Part shown: piece after piece, positions 6,989-13,511 of the stretch
How positions within the stretch are numbered: the first letter of the stretch is position 1
How the letters are laid out: each line of letters begins with the position of its first letter
Source: an uncultured Flavobacteriales bacterium
GTDB lineage: Bacteria; Bacteroidota; Bacteroidia; Flavobacteriales; UBA1820
DNA length: 20,218 nucleotides
Assembly: GCA_902478645.1 (NCBI GenBank)
Contig: CABSLV010000028.1
Location: forward strand, 1 to 20,218
Direction of reading: 5' to 3'
Made by a program: the position numbers and the translations under genes
The notes under the pieces: model-generated
What the model was told of the DNA's origin: nothing
Database searches by the model: none
The model's input: only the letters and a program-made list of their open reading frames with translations

Positions 6989-7178
6989 GCTGAAAGTGTT
7001 GCGGGCATCGCGGCAGATGACGCAGCAGCAGTTGGCCCAACAGGTGGGAGTGAGCCGGCAGACGATCCACGCGATGGAAACGGGGCGTTATGTGCCTTCT
7101 ACGGTGTTGGCCCTGAAGGTAGCGCACGTCTTCGGTCGGAGGGTGGACGAGGTGTTTTTCCTCGAAGAAGGGGACTGA
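6978..7178 (+). CDS. Small XRE-family (YozG-like) transcriptional regulator
   Basis: A 66-residue protein that is little more than one helix-turn-helix domain. It reads MKNELKVLRASRQMTQQQLA, then QQVGVSRQTIHAMETGRYVP, then STVLALKVAHVFGRRVDEVF with an acidic end FLEEGD. Helices 2 and 3 of the HTH (QQQLAQQVGVSRQTIHAMETG) match the YozG/XRE subgroup closely. The ATG at 6978 lies inside the end of the membrane-protein gene (11-base overlap in another frame); any longer reading would start deep inside that gene. The likely target is the inverted repeat at 6465-6480 in its own promoter. It carries no ligand or dimerisation domain, so the signal may come through the partner membrane protein; that is speculation. 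Confidence 0.93.
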   Translation: MKNELKVLRASRQMTQQQLAQQVGVSRQTIHAMETGRYVPSTVLALKVAHVFGRRVDEVFFLEEGD

Positions 7179-7211
7179 AATGTTAAATCTTCGGTAAAAT
7201 CGTCCTCCGGG

Positions 7212-7241
7212 TGCAACCTTTTTCCCGCCTTTGTCGTCTAA
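7212..7241 (+). promoter_or_regulatory. ECF-sigma-like promoter TGCAACC-N16-CGTCTAA
   Basis: TGCAACC (7212-7218) holds the AAC core typical of -35 sites of extracytoplasmic-function sigma factors. CGTCTAA (7235-7241) follows after 16 bases and holds the CGTC core of their -10 sites. No TAnnTTTG is present upstream of this gene. The start codon at 7274 lies about 30 bases downstream. Confidence 0.65.
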
Positions 7242-7273
7242 TGTAATAGCGAAACCTAAAAAACAACGGTGTG

Positions 7274-7867
7274 ATGAGGATATTTCTTTTGGTCATACTG
7301 GCTTTGAGCATGAGCAATGCCTGGGCGTACAGCGAAGGAAAGGATCAGCGGACGCTCGAACGCAAGACCCGCCAACTCACGCGGGAGGCCGAGCGTCTGG
7401 CGCGGCAGAGCGAGCGATATGCCGCACGATGCCGCAAAGCGTATGTCTCTCCCCGGGGATTGAAACGTCGGGCAGAACGTCTGGCGGAGCGGGGTAAGGA
7501 ATACGCCCGGCTTTGCCGTCTGATGGAGAATTCGGGAGGAAAAGCCCCGGGGTCGGTTCGTATGGCGGAAGTTCCTGTAAAAGAAGTTCCGACACAGGCA
7601 GGACGTTGGGCCGGGCGTTGTCTCGCTCTGGCCGCCGAGGCGGGAACGTGCCCGGGTTCGCCGGCAGCTCGCCGCCTCGGACAGGAGTGCCGGAGGCTTT
7701 CGCCTTCTCTGGCCATGGAGTTGGCGGCACTGCCCGGTGAAGTGCGCCGGGAGTTGCTCCGTCACTGGCGAACTTTGCCGAAGGGGGTGCGGGCCATTCC
7801 GGTGATCGATGCCATCGGGGAGGTATTGCGCCATCCGGGAAGGTACCAACGGGAGACGCTGCGGTGA
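7274..7867 (+). CDS. Hypothetical secreted arginine-rich helical protein
   Basis: I do not recognise a family. The 197-residue product begins with a signal peptide (MRIFLLVILALSMSNAWA, likely cut after Ala18), so it is exported to the periplasm. Residues 19-90 are strongly helical and rich in Arg, Glu and Ala with repeated RxAERLA-like patterns (REAERLARQSERYAARC, KRRAERLAERGKEYARLC), suggesting a coiled coil. After a linker near 92-107, a second helical part (about 110-197) contains several Cys (Cys at GRCLALAAEAGTC and QECRRL) and ends RYQRETLR. ATG 7274 is preferred over GTG 7271. The gene stands alone behind an ECF-type promoter, which hints at envelope or oxidative stress control. No sigma or anti-sigma gene is next to it. 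Confidence 0.75.
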   Translation: MRIFLLVILALSMSNAWAYSEGKDQRTLERKTRQLTREAERLARQSERYAARCRKAYVSPRGLKRRAERLAERGKEYARLCRLMENSGGKAPGSVRMAEVPVKEVPTQAGRWAGRCLALAAEAGTCPGSPAARRLGQECRRLSPSLAMELAALPGEVRRELLRHWRTLPKGVRAIPVIDAIGEVLRHPGRYQRETLR

Positions 7868-7889
7868 ACGCTGCAAGGGGAGGGGGAAT

Positions 7890-7920
7890 TTGTAAAACCG
7901 CTCCGATTTGCTTAAATTTG
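7890..7920 (+). promoter_or_regulatory. Promoter TTG-N20-TAAATTTG upstream of the YccF-like gene
   Basis: TTG at 7890-7892, a 20-base spacer and TAAATTTG at 7913-7920. The start codon is at 7943, so the gene has its own promoter and a leader of about 15 bases. Confidence 0.8.
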
Positions 7921-7942
7921 TGAGAGAAAGATAAAAAGTGCG

Positions 7943-8311
7943 ATGAATATACTGGGAAACATCCTTTGGCTGGTCTTCGGCGGGCTGATGATCGCTCTGG
8001 AGTACTTTGTGGCGGGGATCGCCTTGTGCGTTACCCTGATCGGAATACCGTTTGGCATTCAGGCGTTCAAACTGGGAGTTTTGTCCCTGTGGCCTTTCGG
8101 AAACAAGGTGGTGAACATGCCCCAGGAGCCGGGCTGCCTGTCGGTGGTGATGAACATCCTTTGGATCTTGATCGGGGGGATATGGATCGCCCTTTCCCAC
8201 TTGCTGTGGGGGATCTTGCTGTGCATCACGATCGTGGGTATCCCGTTCGGCCGTCAGCACTTCAAGTTGATGGCGCTTTCGTTTACACCTTTCGGAAAGA
8301 GCATTGTTTAG
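7943..8311 (+). CDS. YccF-domain (DUF307) membrane protein
   Basis: A 122-residue membrane protein built from two copies of the YccF domain, each about 55-60 residues. The first copy holds NILWLVFGGLMIALEYFVAG and TLIGIPFGIQAFKLGVLSLWPFG; the second holds NILWILIGGIWIALSHLLWG and TIVGIPFGRQHFKLMALSFTPFG. The repeated GIPFGxQxFKL after a hydrophobic helix is the family signature. E. coli YccF has the same two-copy arrangement but is somewhat longer. Function is not established; the protein is predicted to sit in the inner membrane. The gene is monocistronic, with its own promoter (7890-7920) and a strong terminator at 8348-8384. Confidence 0.92.
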   Translation: MNILGNILWLVFGGLMIALEYFVAGIALCVTLIGIPFGIQAFKLGVLSLWPFGNKVVNMPQEPGCLSVVMNILWILIGGIWIALSHLLWGILLCITIVGIPFGRQHFKLMALSFTPFGKSIV

Positions 8312-8347
8312 TTGTTAGTTGGATATACTTTGATGATTATTGTTCGG

Positions 8348-8384
8348 ACTCGGGCCAGGCAATCCTTGCCTGGCCCGAGTTTTT
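8348..8384. terminator. Intrinsic terminator after the YccF-like gene
   Basis: A perfect 15-bp stem, ACTCGGGCCAGGCAA and its reverse complement, closes a three-base loop (TCC) and is followed by TTTT on the plus strand. It ends the YccF transcript 36 bases after the stop. Confidence 0.9.
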
Positions 8385-8476
8385 GTGCGGAGAGGCTCCG
8401 TTCGTGTTTTTCCCGGGAGGTGTTCCGGTGAGGGGTGAAAAGCCTTGTGCGTTCTTCCGCGTTGTGCAAGTGGGGT

Positions 8477-8845
8477 TTATTTTCCCCTTCGGAGGGTGCG
8501 GTAGGAGAGGATGTACACCGTGATGCCGGTAGCCAGTGCCAGCAGGAGAATGCGCAGCAGAAGGTTCCCCACCAGCCATCCTGCGCTGTACCCCAGGGTG
8601 ATCCACACGAGCGATACCGAGACGATCTTGGCGCGCAGCGGGATGGCGCGTTGTTCCCGGAACTGCCGGATGTAGGGGCCCAGGCGTTTGTGTGCGAGCA
8701 GGCGTTGGTAGAGGCGGGGAGATCCCTTGATCCACAGGGCGGCCGTGAGCAGCAGGAAAGGCGTGGTGGGCAGCAGCGGGAGGAAGATCCCGAGGATGCC
8801 CATCGCGAGCGACAGACTGCCCAACAGGACGTACACGCGTTTCAT
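8477..8845 (-). CDS. DUF454 (YbaN-like) inner-membrane protein
   Basis: A 122-residue membrane protein of the YbaN/DUF454 family. The conserved N-terminal block GSLSLAMGILGIFLPLLPTT followed by PFLLLTAALWIKGSPRLYQRLL is the family hallmark, with the LPTTPF motif between helices 1 and 2. HKRLGPYIRQFREQRAIPLRAK forms the cytoplasmic link, and two further hydrophobic segments end at VYILSYRTLRRGK. The molecular role of the family is unknown. The ATG follows the stop of the ABC ATPase gene by a single base (TGA-C-ATG on the minus strand), so the two are one operon driven by the promoter at 10326-10356. Whether the membrane protein works with the ATPase is not known. Confidence 0.92.
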   Translation of the reverse strand: MKRVYVLLGSLSLAMGILGIFLPLLPTTPFLLLTAALWIKGSPRLYQRLLAHKRLGPYIRQFREQRAIPLRAKIVSVSLVWITLGYSAGWLVGNLLLRILLLALATGITVYILSYRTLRRGK

Positions 8846-8846
8846 G

Positions 8847-10295
8847 TCAGCGGGTCGTGGGGGTGGAGAGGATTTTCTCGTGTTCGGCGCACGGGGGGAT
8901 TTCGTCCCGGTAGTGCGAGACGAACAGCAGGGTCTTGTCGCGCTGCCGTGCCAAGGTCTCTACGAGGGCCCCGCAGAGGCGTTTCTTTCCGGCGTCCAGC
9001 CCGTGGAACGGTTCGTCGAGTACGAGCAGGTCGGGGTCTTTGACAAAGGCGCGCGCGAGCAGTACCAGGCGCTGTTGGCCGTACGAGATTTGGGTGAAGG
9101 GTTTCCCGACGAGGTCTTCGGCGTCGAAAAGCCGCAACCACTCACGGGCGGCAGCGGTTTGCTCCGGAGTGCAGCGGCGGTACAGGCCCACCGAGTCGAA
9201 GAAACCGGAGGCGACCACTTCTTCGCACGGGATGGGCTCCAGGTAGTAGGTGTGCATCTCGGGCGAGACGTAGCCGATGCGTTTCTTGATGTCCCAGATG
9301 CTTTCGCCGGTGCCTCTTCGGCGGTCGAACAGGACGATGTCGTTGGCATACGCCTGGGGGTTGTCGCCGCAGATCAGGCTCAGGAGCGTCGATTTTCCGG
9401 AACCGTTGGCTCCGACCAGCGCCCATTTCTCTCCGCGCCGCACCGTCCAGTCCACATCCCGCAGGATGGGGTGCCCCTGGTAGGAAACGTTCACGCGGTT
9501 CATCTGAACGGCGATGGAGAACGAAGCGGGCGGGTGGATGGCTGCCGGGAAGTCGAACGCCTTGGGAGCGTCCTCGCCGAACAACCGGGCTTTGAGCCGG
9601 GAATCGTGCTGGAAATCCTCGCGGCTCATCGGCGGAAGCACTTCCATCGCGCACAAGGGCAATACCCGGTCGATCCACTCGGGGATGTCCGCCGGGTCGG
9701 AGACCACCAGGATGCATTGCAGCAGGCCTTTTTCGCACAGGGAGCGCAGCATCCGGTCCAGCACCGCGCGCGAGGGAGCGTCCAGGCCGATGAAGGGATT
9801 GTCCAAAATGAGCATTCGAGGGTCTCCGCACAAGGCGCGGGCTACGAGCAGTTTGCGCAGTTCCCCGCTGGAGAGGGAGATGGCGCGCCGACCGGCCAGG
9901 TGTCCTATCTCGAAGCCTTCCCGCCCGAAGGATTCCCCTTGGCACAGTTGGGGAAAGACCTCCTCCACCCGGGGCGAGGCATCCGTTTCGGTGGAGTTCC
10001 AGCGTTGCTGGTAGTACATGTTCCTCAGTTCGGCCGGGGGATGGATGTCGTGGAAGGAAAGGGAGCGGATGGCGGCCGTCCCTTCGGGGTGATATACGCT
10101 TACGGTCCCGCTGCGCAAGGGAACGCGCCGGGTCAGCAGGCCCGTGAGCAGGCTTTTTCCGGCGCCGTTGGGCCCGACCACGGCCCACGATTCGCCTTGG
10201 GCGATGCTCCAGTCCACCGGGTGGGTGAAACGGAATTCGGGGCGCAGCGGTACGGCGGCTTCTATGCGGGCAAAGAGTTCTTGCGGTTGGGACAT
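8847..10295 (-). CDS. Two-domain ABC ATPase, ModF/PhrA-like, with a degenerate first site
   Basis: A soluble 482-residue protein with two fused ABC ATPase domains and no membrane segments, as in E. coli ModF (PhrA), historically linked to molybdate transport or photorepair though its function is unproven. Domain 1: Walker A GPNGAGKS (41-48), signature LSSGE (141-145), Walker B LILDN (162-166), in which Asn166 replaces the catalytic Glu, and no switch His (VVSDPADIP). Domain 2: Walker A GANGSGKS (295-302), signature ISYGQ (403-407), Walker B LLVLDEP (423-429) with Glu428, and switch SHYRDEIP. Only one composite site therefore appears fully catalytic. It has its own promoter and is followed one base later by the DUF454 gene. 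No molybdate permease or binding-protein gene is nearby, so a transport role is unsupported here. Confidence 0.9.
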   Translation of the reverse strand: MSQPQELFARIEAAVPLRPEFRFTHPVDWSIAQGESWAVVGPNGAGKSLLTGLLTRRVPLRSGTVSVYHPEGTAAIRSLSFHDIHPPAELRNMYYQQRWNSTETDASPRVEEVFPQLCQGESFGREGFEIGHLAGRRAISLSSGELRKLLVARALCGDPRMLILDNPFIGLDAPSRAVLDRMLRSLCEKGLLQCILVVSDPADIPEWIDRVLPLCAMEVLPPMSREDFQHDSRLKARLFGEDAPKAFDFPAAIHPPASFSIAVQMNRVNVSYQGHPILRDVDWTVRRGEKWALVGANGSGKSTLLSLICGDNPQAYANDIVLFDRRRGTGESIWDIKKRIGYVSPEMHTYYLEPIPCEEVVASGFFDSVGLYRRCTPEQTAAAREWLRLFDAEDLVGKPFTQISYGQQRLVLLARAFVKDPDLLVLDEPFHGLDAGKKRLCGALVETLARQRDKTLLFVSHYRDEIPPCAEHEKILSTPTTR

Positions 10296-10325
10296 GGCAA
10301 GGGTGGGTTGTTTTCAGTTCGGGAG

Positions 10326-10356
10326 CAAAAGTACGCAATGCCGGGCGCAGGGGCAA
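10326..10356 (-). promoter_or_regulatory. Promoter TTG-N20-TACTTTTG of the ABC ATPase-DUF454 operon
   Basis: On the minus strand TTG (10356-10354), a 20-base spacer and TACTTTTG (10333-10326). The start codon at 10295 lies 30 bases downstream of the -7 octamer. Confidence 0.8.
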
Positions 10357-10520
10357 GGGGGAACGGCCGAAGTTTTCGTAATGGGGGATAGGGCTGATAC
10401 GCATCCGGGACGCCGGCTGTTTTTCCCGACCTTCCGGGTGGATGGATGCTTTTCCTTATCCTGTCCTTTCCTGGCGGAAAAGAGACGGGGGAGGAGTGGG
10501 CGAAAAATTTTGGACGGGTT

Positions 10521-10551
10521 TTGTAAAGGAAAGAGTTTTTCATTAACTTTG
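10521..10551 (+). promoter_or_regulatory. Promoter TTG-N20-TAACTTTG of the NfeD-stomatin unit
   Basis: TTG at 10521-10523, a 20-base spacer and TAACTTTG at 10544-10551. The NfeD-like start codon is at 10583. No further promoter is visible before the stomatin-like gene. Confidence 0.8.
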
Positions 10552-10582
10552 GAAAAACATAAATGCGTAAAAACTACTCGCT

Positions 10583-11044
10583 ATGGATGCTTTGTTCGTT
10601 TGGTACGTATGGTTGGCCGTGGCGCTGATCACGCTCATCCTGGAAGTATTTACTTCGGGGTTTGTCATCGGGTGTTTTTCGGTCGGTGCGCTGGTATCGG
10701 CCATCGTAGCGGCGTTGGGCGGCGGGATGAACGCCCAGCTCATCGTCTTTGCGGCCGTAACGGTAGGGGTCTTTGCCTTTATTCGCCCCTTTGCCTTGAA
10801 GTACCTGCTGAGAGCCCGCAACCGGGTGGCTACCAACAACGATGCGCTGATCGGCCGCACGGGACAGGTGGTAACGGCCATCGACAACGCGGCCATGCGC
10901 GGTGAAGTGCGGGTGGACGGCGATATTTTCCCGGCGCGTTCGCATTCCGGGGCAGGTATCCCCTCGGGAAGCGATGTGCGGATCGTGGCTTTGGAGAGCA
11001 TCACGCTCATCGTCGAACCGCTCGAGGGCTCTTCGCAGGCTTGA
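10583..11044 (+). CDS. NfeD-like (YbbK-type) membrane protein
   Basis: A 153-residue short NfeD-family protein. Three hydrophobic segments occupy about residues 5-75 (WYVWLAVALITLILEVFTSG, CFSVGALVSAIVAAL, LIVFAAVTVGVFAFI). A soluble OB-fold-like domain follows at about 88-148: GRTGQVVTAIDNAAMRGEVRV, GDIFPARS and a hydrophobic final strand VALESITLIVEP. NfeD proteins are nearly always encoded next to an SPFH (stomatin) gene, and the next gene here is one, 121 bases downstream. The pair is thought to act together in membrane-domain organisation or quality control, but the mechanism is not settled. The serine protease domain of long NfeD proteins is absent, so this is the short regulatory type. 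Confidence 0.9.
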   Translation: MDALFVWYVWLAVALITLILEVFTSGFVIGCFSVGALVSAIVAALGGGMNAQLIVFAAVTVGVFAFIRPFALKYLLRARNRVATNNDALIGRTGQVVTAIDNAAMRGEVRVDGDIFPARSHSGAGIPSGSDVRIVALESITLIVEPLEGSSQA

Positions 11045-11165
11045 CCGGATGCCCTGCTTTAGTTTCCGCAAAGACGCTCTTGTGTCGGATGTGGTTCCGC
11101 TACGTGGGGGCGGGAAGACCAAAGAGAAACATAACAGACCATAAACCAAAACGCTTAAGAACATT

Positions 11166-12227
11166 ATGGACGGATTTACAGCAGGCACGGTAGTGCTCAT
11201 TATTCTCATCATCCTGGTGGTCGCGATCCTGGCCAAAGGTATCCGCATCATCCAGCAGTCCGAGGTGATGATCATCGAACGGCTCGGACGTTATCACAAG
11301 ACGCTCCATTCGGGGATCAACATCATCATTCCCATCATCGACCAGCCGCGCAGCATCCTGTGGCGTTATGCGCAGGAGATACCCGGGGCCGGTGTAGTGG
11401 TGCGCCATGTATCCAAGGACCGGATCGACCTGCGCGAGACGGTGTACGACTTTCCCAAGCAGAACGTGATCACGCGCGACAACATCGTAACCGAGATCAA
11501 TGCCCTGATTTATTTCCAGATCATGGATCCGGTGCGTTCGGTGTACGAAATATCCAACCTGCCGCAGGCGATCGAAAAACTGACGCAGACCTCCCTGCGT
11601 AACGTGATCGGCGACCTGGACCTGGACCAGACCCTTACTTCGCGCGATACGATCAACTCCCGTTTGCGCGAGATCCTGGACGAAGCTACCAACAAATGGG
11701 GCGTAAAGGTAAACCGTGTCGAGTTGCAGGACATCAACCCTCCGCGCGACATCCGCGATGCGATGGAGAAGCAGATGCGGGCCGAACGCGACAAACGCGC
11801 CATGATCCTCGAAGCGGAAGGAACCAAGCAGTCGCAAATCCTCCACGCCGAAGGTCAGATGGAAGCCCAGATCAAGAAAGCCGAGGGTACCAAACAGGCG
11901 CAGATCCTCGAAGCCGAAGGACAGGCCGAAGCCCGTATCGCCGTCGCTACGGCTGAGGCTACCGCCATCGAACGGGTTGCCGCTGCCCTGGGCAAGGGTT
12001 GCGCGACCGATCCGGCTCAGTATCTCATCGCGGTGCATTACCTCGAAACGTTCAATGCTCTGACGGCCGGACAGGACAACAAGACTATCTACCTGCCGTA
12101 CGAGGCTACCGCCGCGCTCGGTTCGTTGGGAGCGATCAAGACTTTGTTCGAGAAATCCCCGCTTCCCGATCCGACCCAAACGGGGACGCGTCCCGCCCGG
12201 CCTGCTTCCCGGCAGAAGGAGGAATAA
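11166..12227 (+). CDS. Stomatin/QmcA-like SPFH-domain protein
   Basis: A 353-residue SPFH protein. One N-terminal membrane helix (about 5-24) is followed by the SPFH/band-7 domain (about 27-200), with IIQQSEVMIIERLGRYHKTL, VITRDNIVTEINALIYFQI and VNRVELQDINPPRDIRDAM all typical of the QmcA/stomatin subgroup. Residues 200-272 form the charged coiled coil that drives oligomerisation; it contains two adjacent 22-residue repeats (about 216-237 and 238-259, each EAEGTKQxQIL-like). A Pro-rich C-terminal tail follows. The protein likely assembles large rings at the inner membrane and works with the NfeD-like product of the gene upstream. A strong terminator at 12252-12283 ends the unit. An equivalent name is slipin or paraslipin family protein. 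Confidence 0.94.
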   Translation: MDGFTAGTVVLIILIILVVAILAKGIRIIQQSEVMIIERLGRYHKTLHSGINIIIPIIDQPRSILWRYAQEIPGAGVVVRHVSKDRIDLRETVYDFPKQNVITRDNIVTEINALIYFQIMDPVRSVYEISNLPQAIEKLTQTSLRNVIGDLDLDQTLTSRDTINSRLREILDEATNKWGVKVNRVELQDINPPRDIRDAMEKQMRAERDKRAMILEAEGTKQSQILHAEGQMEAQIKKAEGTKQAQILEAEGQAEARIAVATAEATAIERVAAALGKGCATDPAQYLIAVHYLETFNALTAGQDNKTIYLPYEATAALGSLGAIKTLFEKSPLPDPTQTGTRPARPASRQKEE

Positions 12228-12251
12228 AAGAGCGATGACAGAAACGGCTCG

Positions 12252-12283
12252 TACCCCGGAAGCGAACCTTCCGGGGTATTTTT
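12252..12283 (+). terminator. Intrinsic terminator after the stomatin-like gene
   Basis: TACCCCGGAAG pairs perfectly with CTTCCGGGGTA across a five-base loop and is followed by TTTTT. It lies only 12 bases before the next start codon, so that gene must rely on read-through or on a promoter I cannot see. Confidence 0.9.
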
Positions 12284-12295
12284 AAGATAAAAATC

Positions 12296-12835
12296 ATGGA
12301 AGACAACACAACTCTACCCTCGAAAGAGGCAAAAAACACTTTGGAGATCGTCCCGGTCGATGCTCCCTCGATCGGCACCTTGGCAGCCCTTGCCGAGCAG
12401 GTATGGCACGAATGTTTCGCCCGGTTGCTTTCCCGGGAGCAGATCGAGTATATGCTCGCCCGTTTCCAGTCGGAAGAAGCCCTCGCCCGACAGATGCAAA
12501 GCGAGGGCTATGCGTATTATTTCCTGCGCTGCGGCCGGGAAAACGCCGGGTATTTCGGCATCCGGGAGGATGGCGAAGGACGCTTGTTCCTGAGCAAACT
12601 GTACATCCTCCGCGCGTTCCGTGGGCAGGGGCTTTCGAGTGCAGCTTTTGGCTTTATGGAAGGGGAGTGCCGCCGCCGGGCTTTGAAGGCCATCTGGCTC
12701 ACGGTCAACCGCCACAACGAGACCGCCATCCAGGTGTACCTCCACCGGGGATTCGTCGTCCGGGAAGAAAAAGTGGCCGACATCGGCCGCGGTTTTGTGA
12801 TGGACGATTTTATCATGGAAAAGGCCTTGTCTTGA
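12296..12835 (+). CDS. GNAT-family N-acetyltransferase
   Basis: A 179-residue GNAT enzyme; substrate unknown. Motif A is clear at about residues 98-117 (LFLSKLYILRAFRGQGLSSA), with the acetyl-CoA pyrophosphate loop RGQGLS. It is followed by WLTVNRHNETAIQVYLHRGF (motif B, with the usual Asn and Tyr) and a final strand FVMDDFIMEKAL. The overall pattern resembles RimI/PhnO-like single-domain GNATs acting on amino groups of small molecules or protein N-termini. The start at 12296 lies 12 bases after the terminator at 12252-12283 and no promoter is visible in between, so expression may depend on read-through from the NfeD-stomatin unit. It ends before the long bidirectional terminator at 12858-12927. 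Confidence 0.85.
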   Translation: MEDNTTLPSKEAKNTLEIVPVDAPSIGTLAALAEQVWHECFARLLSREQIEYMLARFQSEEALARQMQSEGYAYYFLRCGRENAGYFGIREDGEGRLFLSKLYILRAFRGQGLSSAAFGFMEGECRRRALKAIWLTVNRHNETAIQVYLHRGFVVREEKVADIGRGFVMDDFIMEKALS

Positions 12836-12857
12836 TCCCTTTCCGGAAGGCCGCTCG

Positions 12858-12927
12858 AAAAACGTGCTGCGGGCAAGCGGGGCGGAGCCAAAAGGCCCCG
12901 CCCCGCTTGCCCGCAGCACGCTTTTTT
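12858..12927. terminator. Very long bidirectional terminator hairpin
   Basis: The arms 12863-12885 and 12898-12920 are perfectly complementary over 23 bases, mostly G/C. After one mismatch, GCC and GGC pair around an AAAA loop. AAAAA and TTTTTT runs flank the base of the stem. It separates the convergent GNAT gene (plus) and pRiA4b ORF-3-like gene (minus) and would terminate both. Confidence 0.92.
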
Positions 12928-12956
12928 GAAACGGAAAGCAGAAAGGACGGAACGTG

Positions 12957-13511
12957 TCAGTACCGGTCGTCCTCGTCGTAGCCGTAGCTGCCGCCGAAGT
13001 CCTCGTCGCCCGCGAAAATATCGTCTCCCCTTTCGGAGAAACCGTCGTCGAAGTCCTCGTCGTCGTATTCGATGGCGTCCGGATCGTCGATCTCCTCCAT
13101 ATCGCTGTCGGTGTATTGCGGGGTAGAACCGTAGGAGAGCACCACCCGCGGGTATTCGACCCCATCCTGCGGCGGGGTGATGGAAAACACCTCCACGTAG
13201 AACGTGCGGATGTTCATGAAGTCGTATGCGTAGAGCAGCCGCTGATGTGTCCCGGTGAGCACCTCTTCGATGCGGAAACGGGACATCACCTTGGTATTCT
13301 TGTCTCCGTCCGAAAGGTCGAACAGCGTGATCTCCTCGCCCTGGTTCCACTCGTCGTCCGAGAGGTAGAACGAAGCCATCTCCCGTCCGTCGAGATCGAA
13401 GCTGCGGACGATCGCCTCGTGCAGGTCTTCGAGCGTATCGCTGCCCTGTATCTCGATGTCGCGGAAGACATCGTCCCGCACGTCGAGGATTACCCGTATT
13501 CTGTAGATCAT
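12957..13511 (-). CDS. Plasmid pRiA4b ORF-3 family protein with acidic tail
   Basis: A 184-residue protein of the pRiA4b ORF-3 / IS1096 passenger (TnpR-like) family, a name that reflects where relatives were first seen; function is unknown and nothing here suggests a mobile element. Residues 1-120 fit the family: MIYRIRVILDVRDDVFRDIE, then TLEDLHEAIVRSFDLDG, MASFYLSDDEWNQGEEI and LLYAYDFMNIRTFYVEV. From about 140 the chain is highly acidic and low in complexity (DMEEIDDPDAIEYDDEDFDD), a tail I recall from Bacteroidales members. I start at ATG 13511 because MIYRIRVILD is the conserved N-terminus; a longer in-frame reading from 13613 adds residues unlike the family. A -7 element within a dispersed repeat (13689-13696) could drive it, with a leader of about 170 bases. 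Confidence 0.85.
   Translation of the reverse strand: MIYRIRVILDVRDDVFRDIEIQGSDTLEDLHEAIVRSFDLDGREMASFYLSDDEWNQGEEITLFDLSDGDKNTKVMSRFRIEEVLTGTHQRLLYAYDFMNIRTFYVEVFSITPPQDGVEYPRVVLSYGSTPQYTDSDMEEIDDPDAIEYDDEDFDDGFSERGDDIFAGDEDFGGSYGYDEDDRY

Noticed and set aside
8727..10391. A 554-residue plus-strand open frame opposite the ABC ATPase
   Set aside because: The minus-strand product has two complete ABC domains; the plus-strand frame has no family features.
11049..11144. A 31-codon frame between the NfeD-like and stomatin-like genes (starts MPCFSFRKDALV)
   Set aside because: No promoter of its own, no family resemblance, and short enough to occur by chance in this composition. A conserved sequence in related genomes would change this view.
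12957..13511. A mobile element, because the family is named after an IS1096 passenger/plasmid ORF
   Set aside because: No transposase, terminal inverted repeats or target duplications are visible, and the family is widespread on chromosomes.
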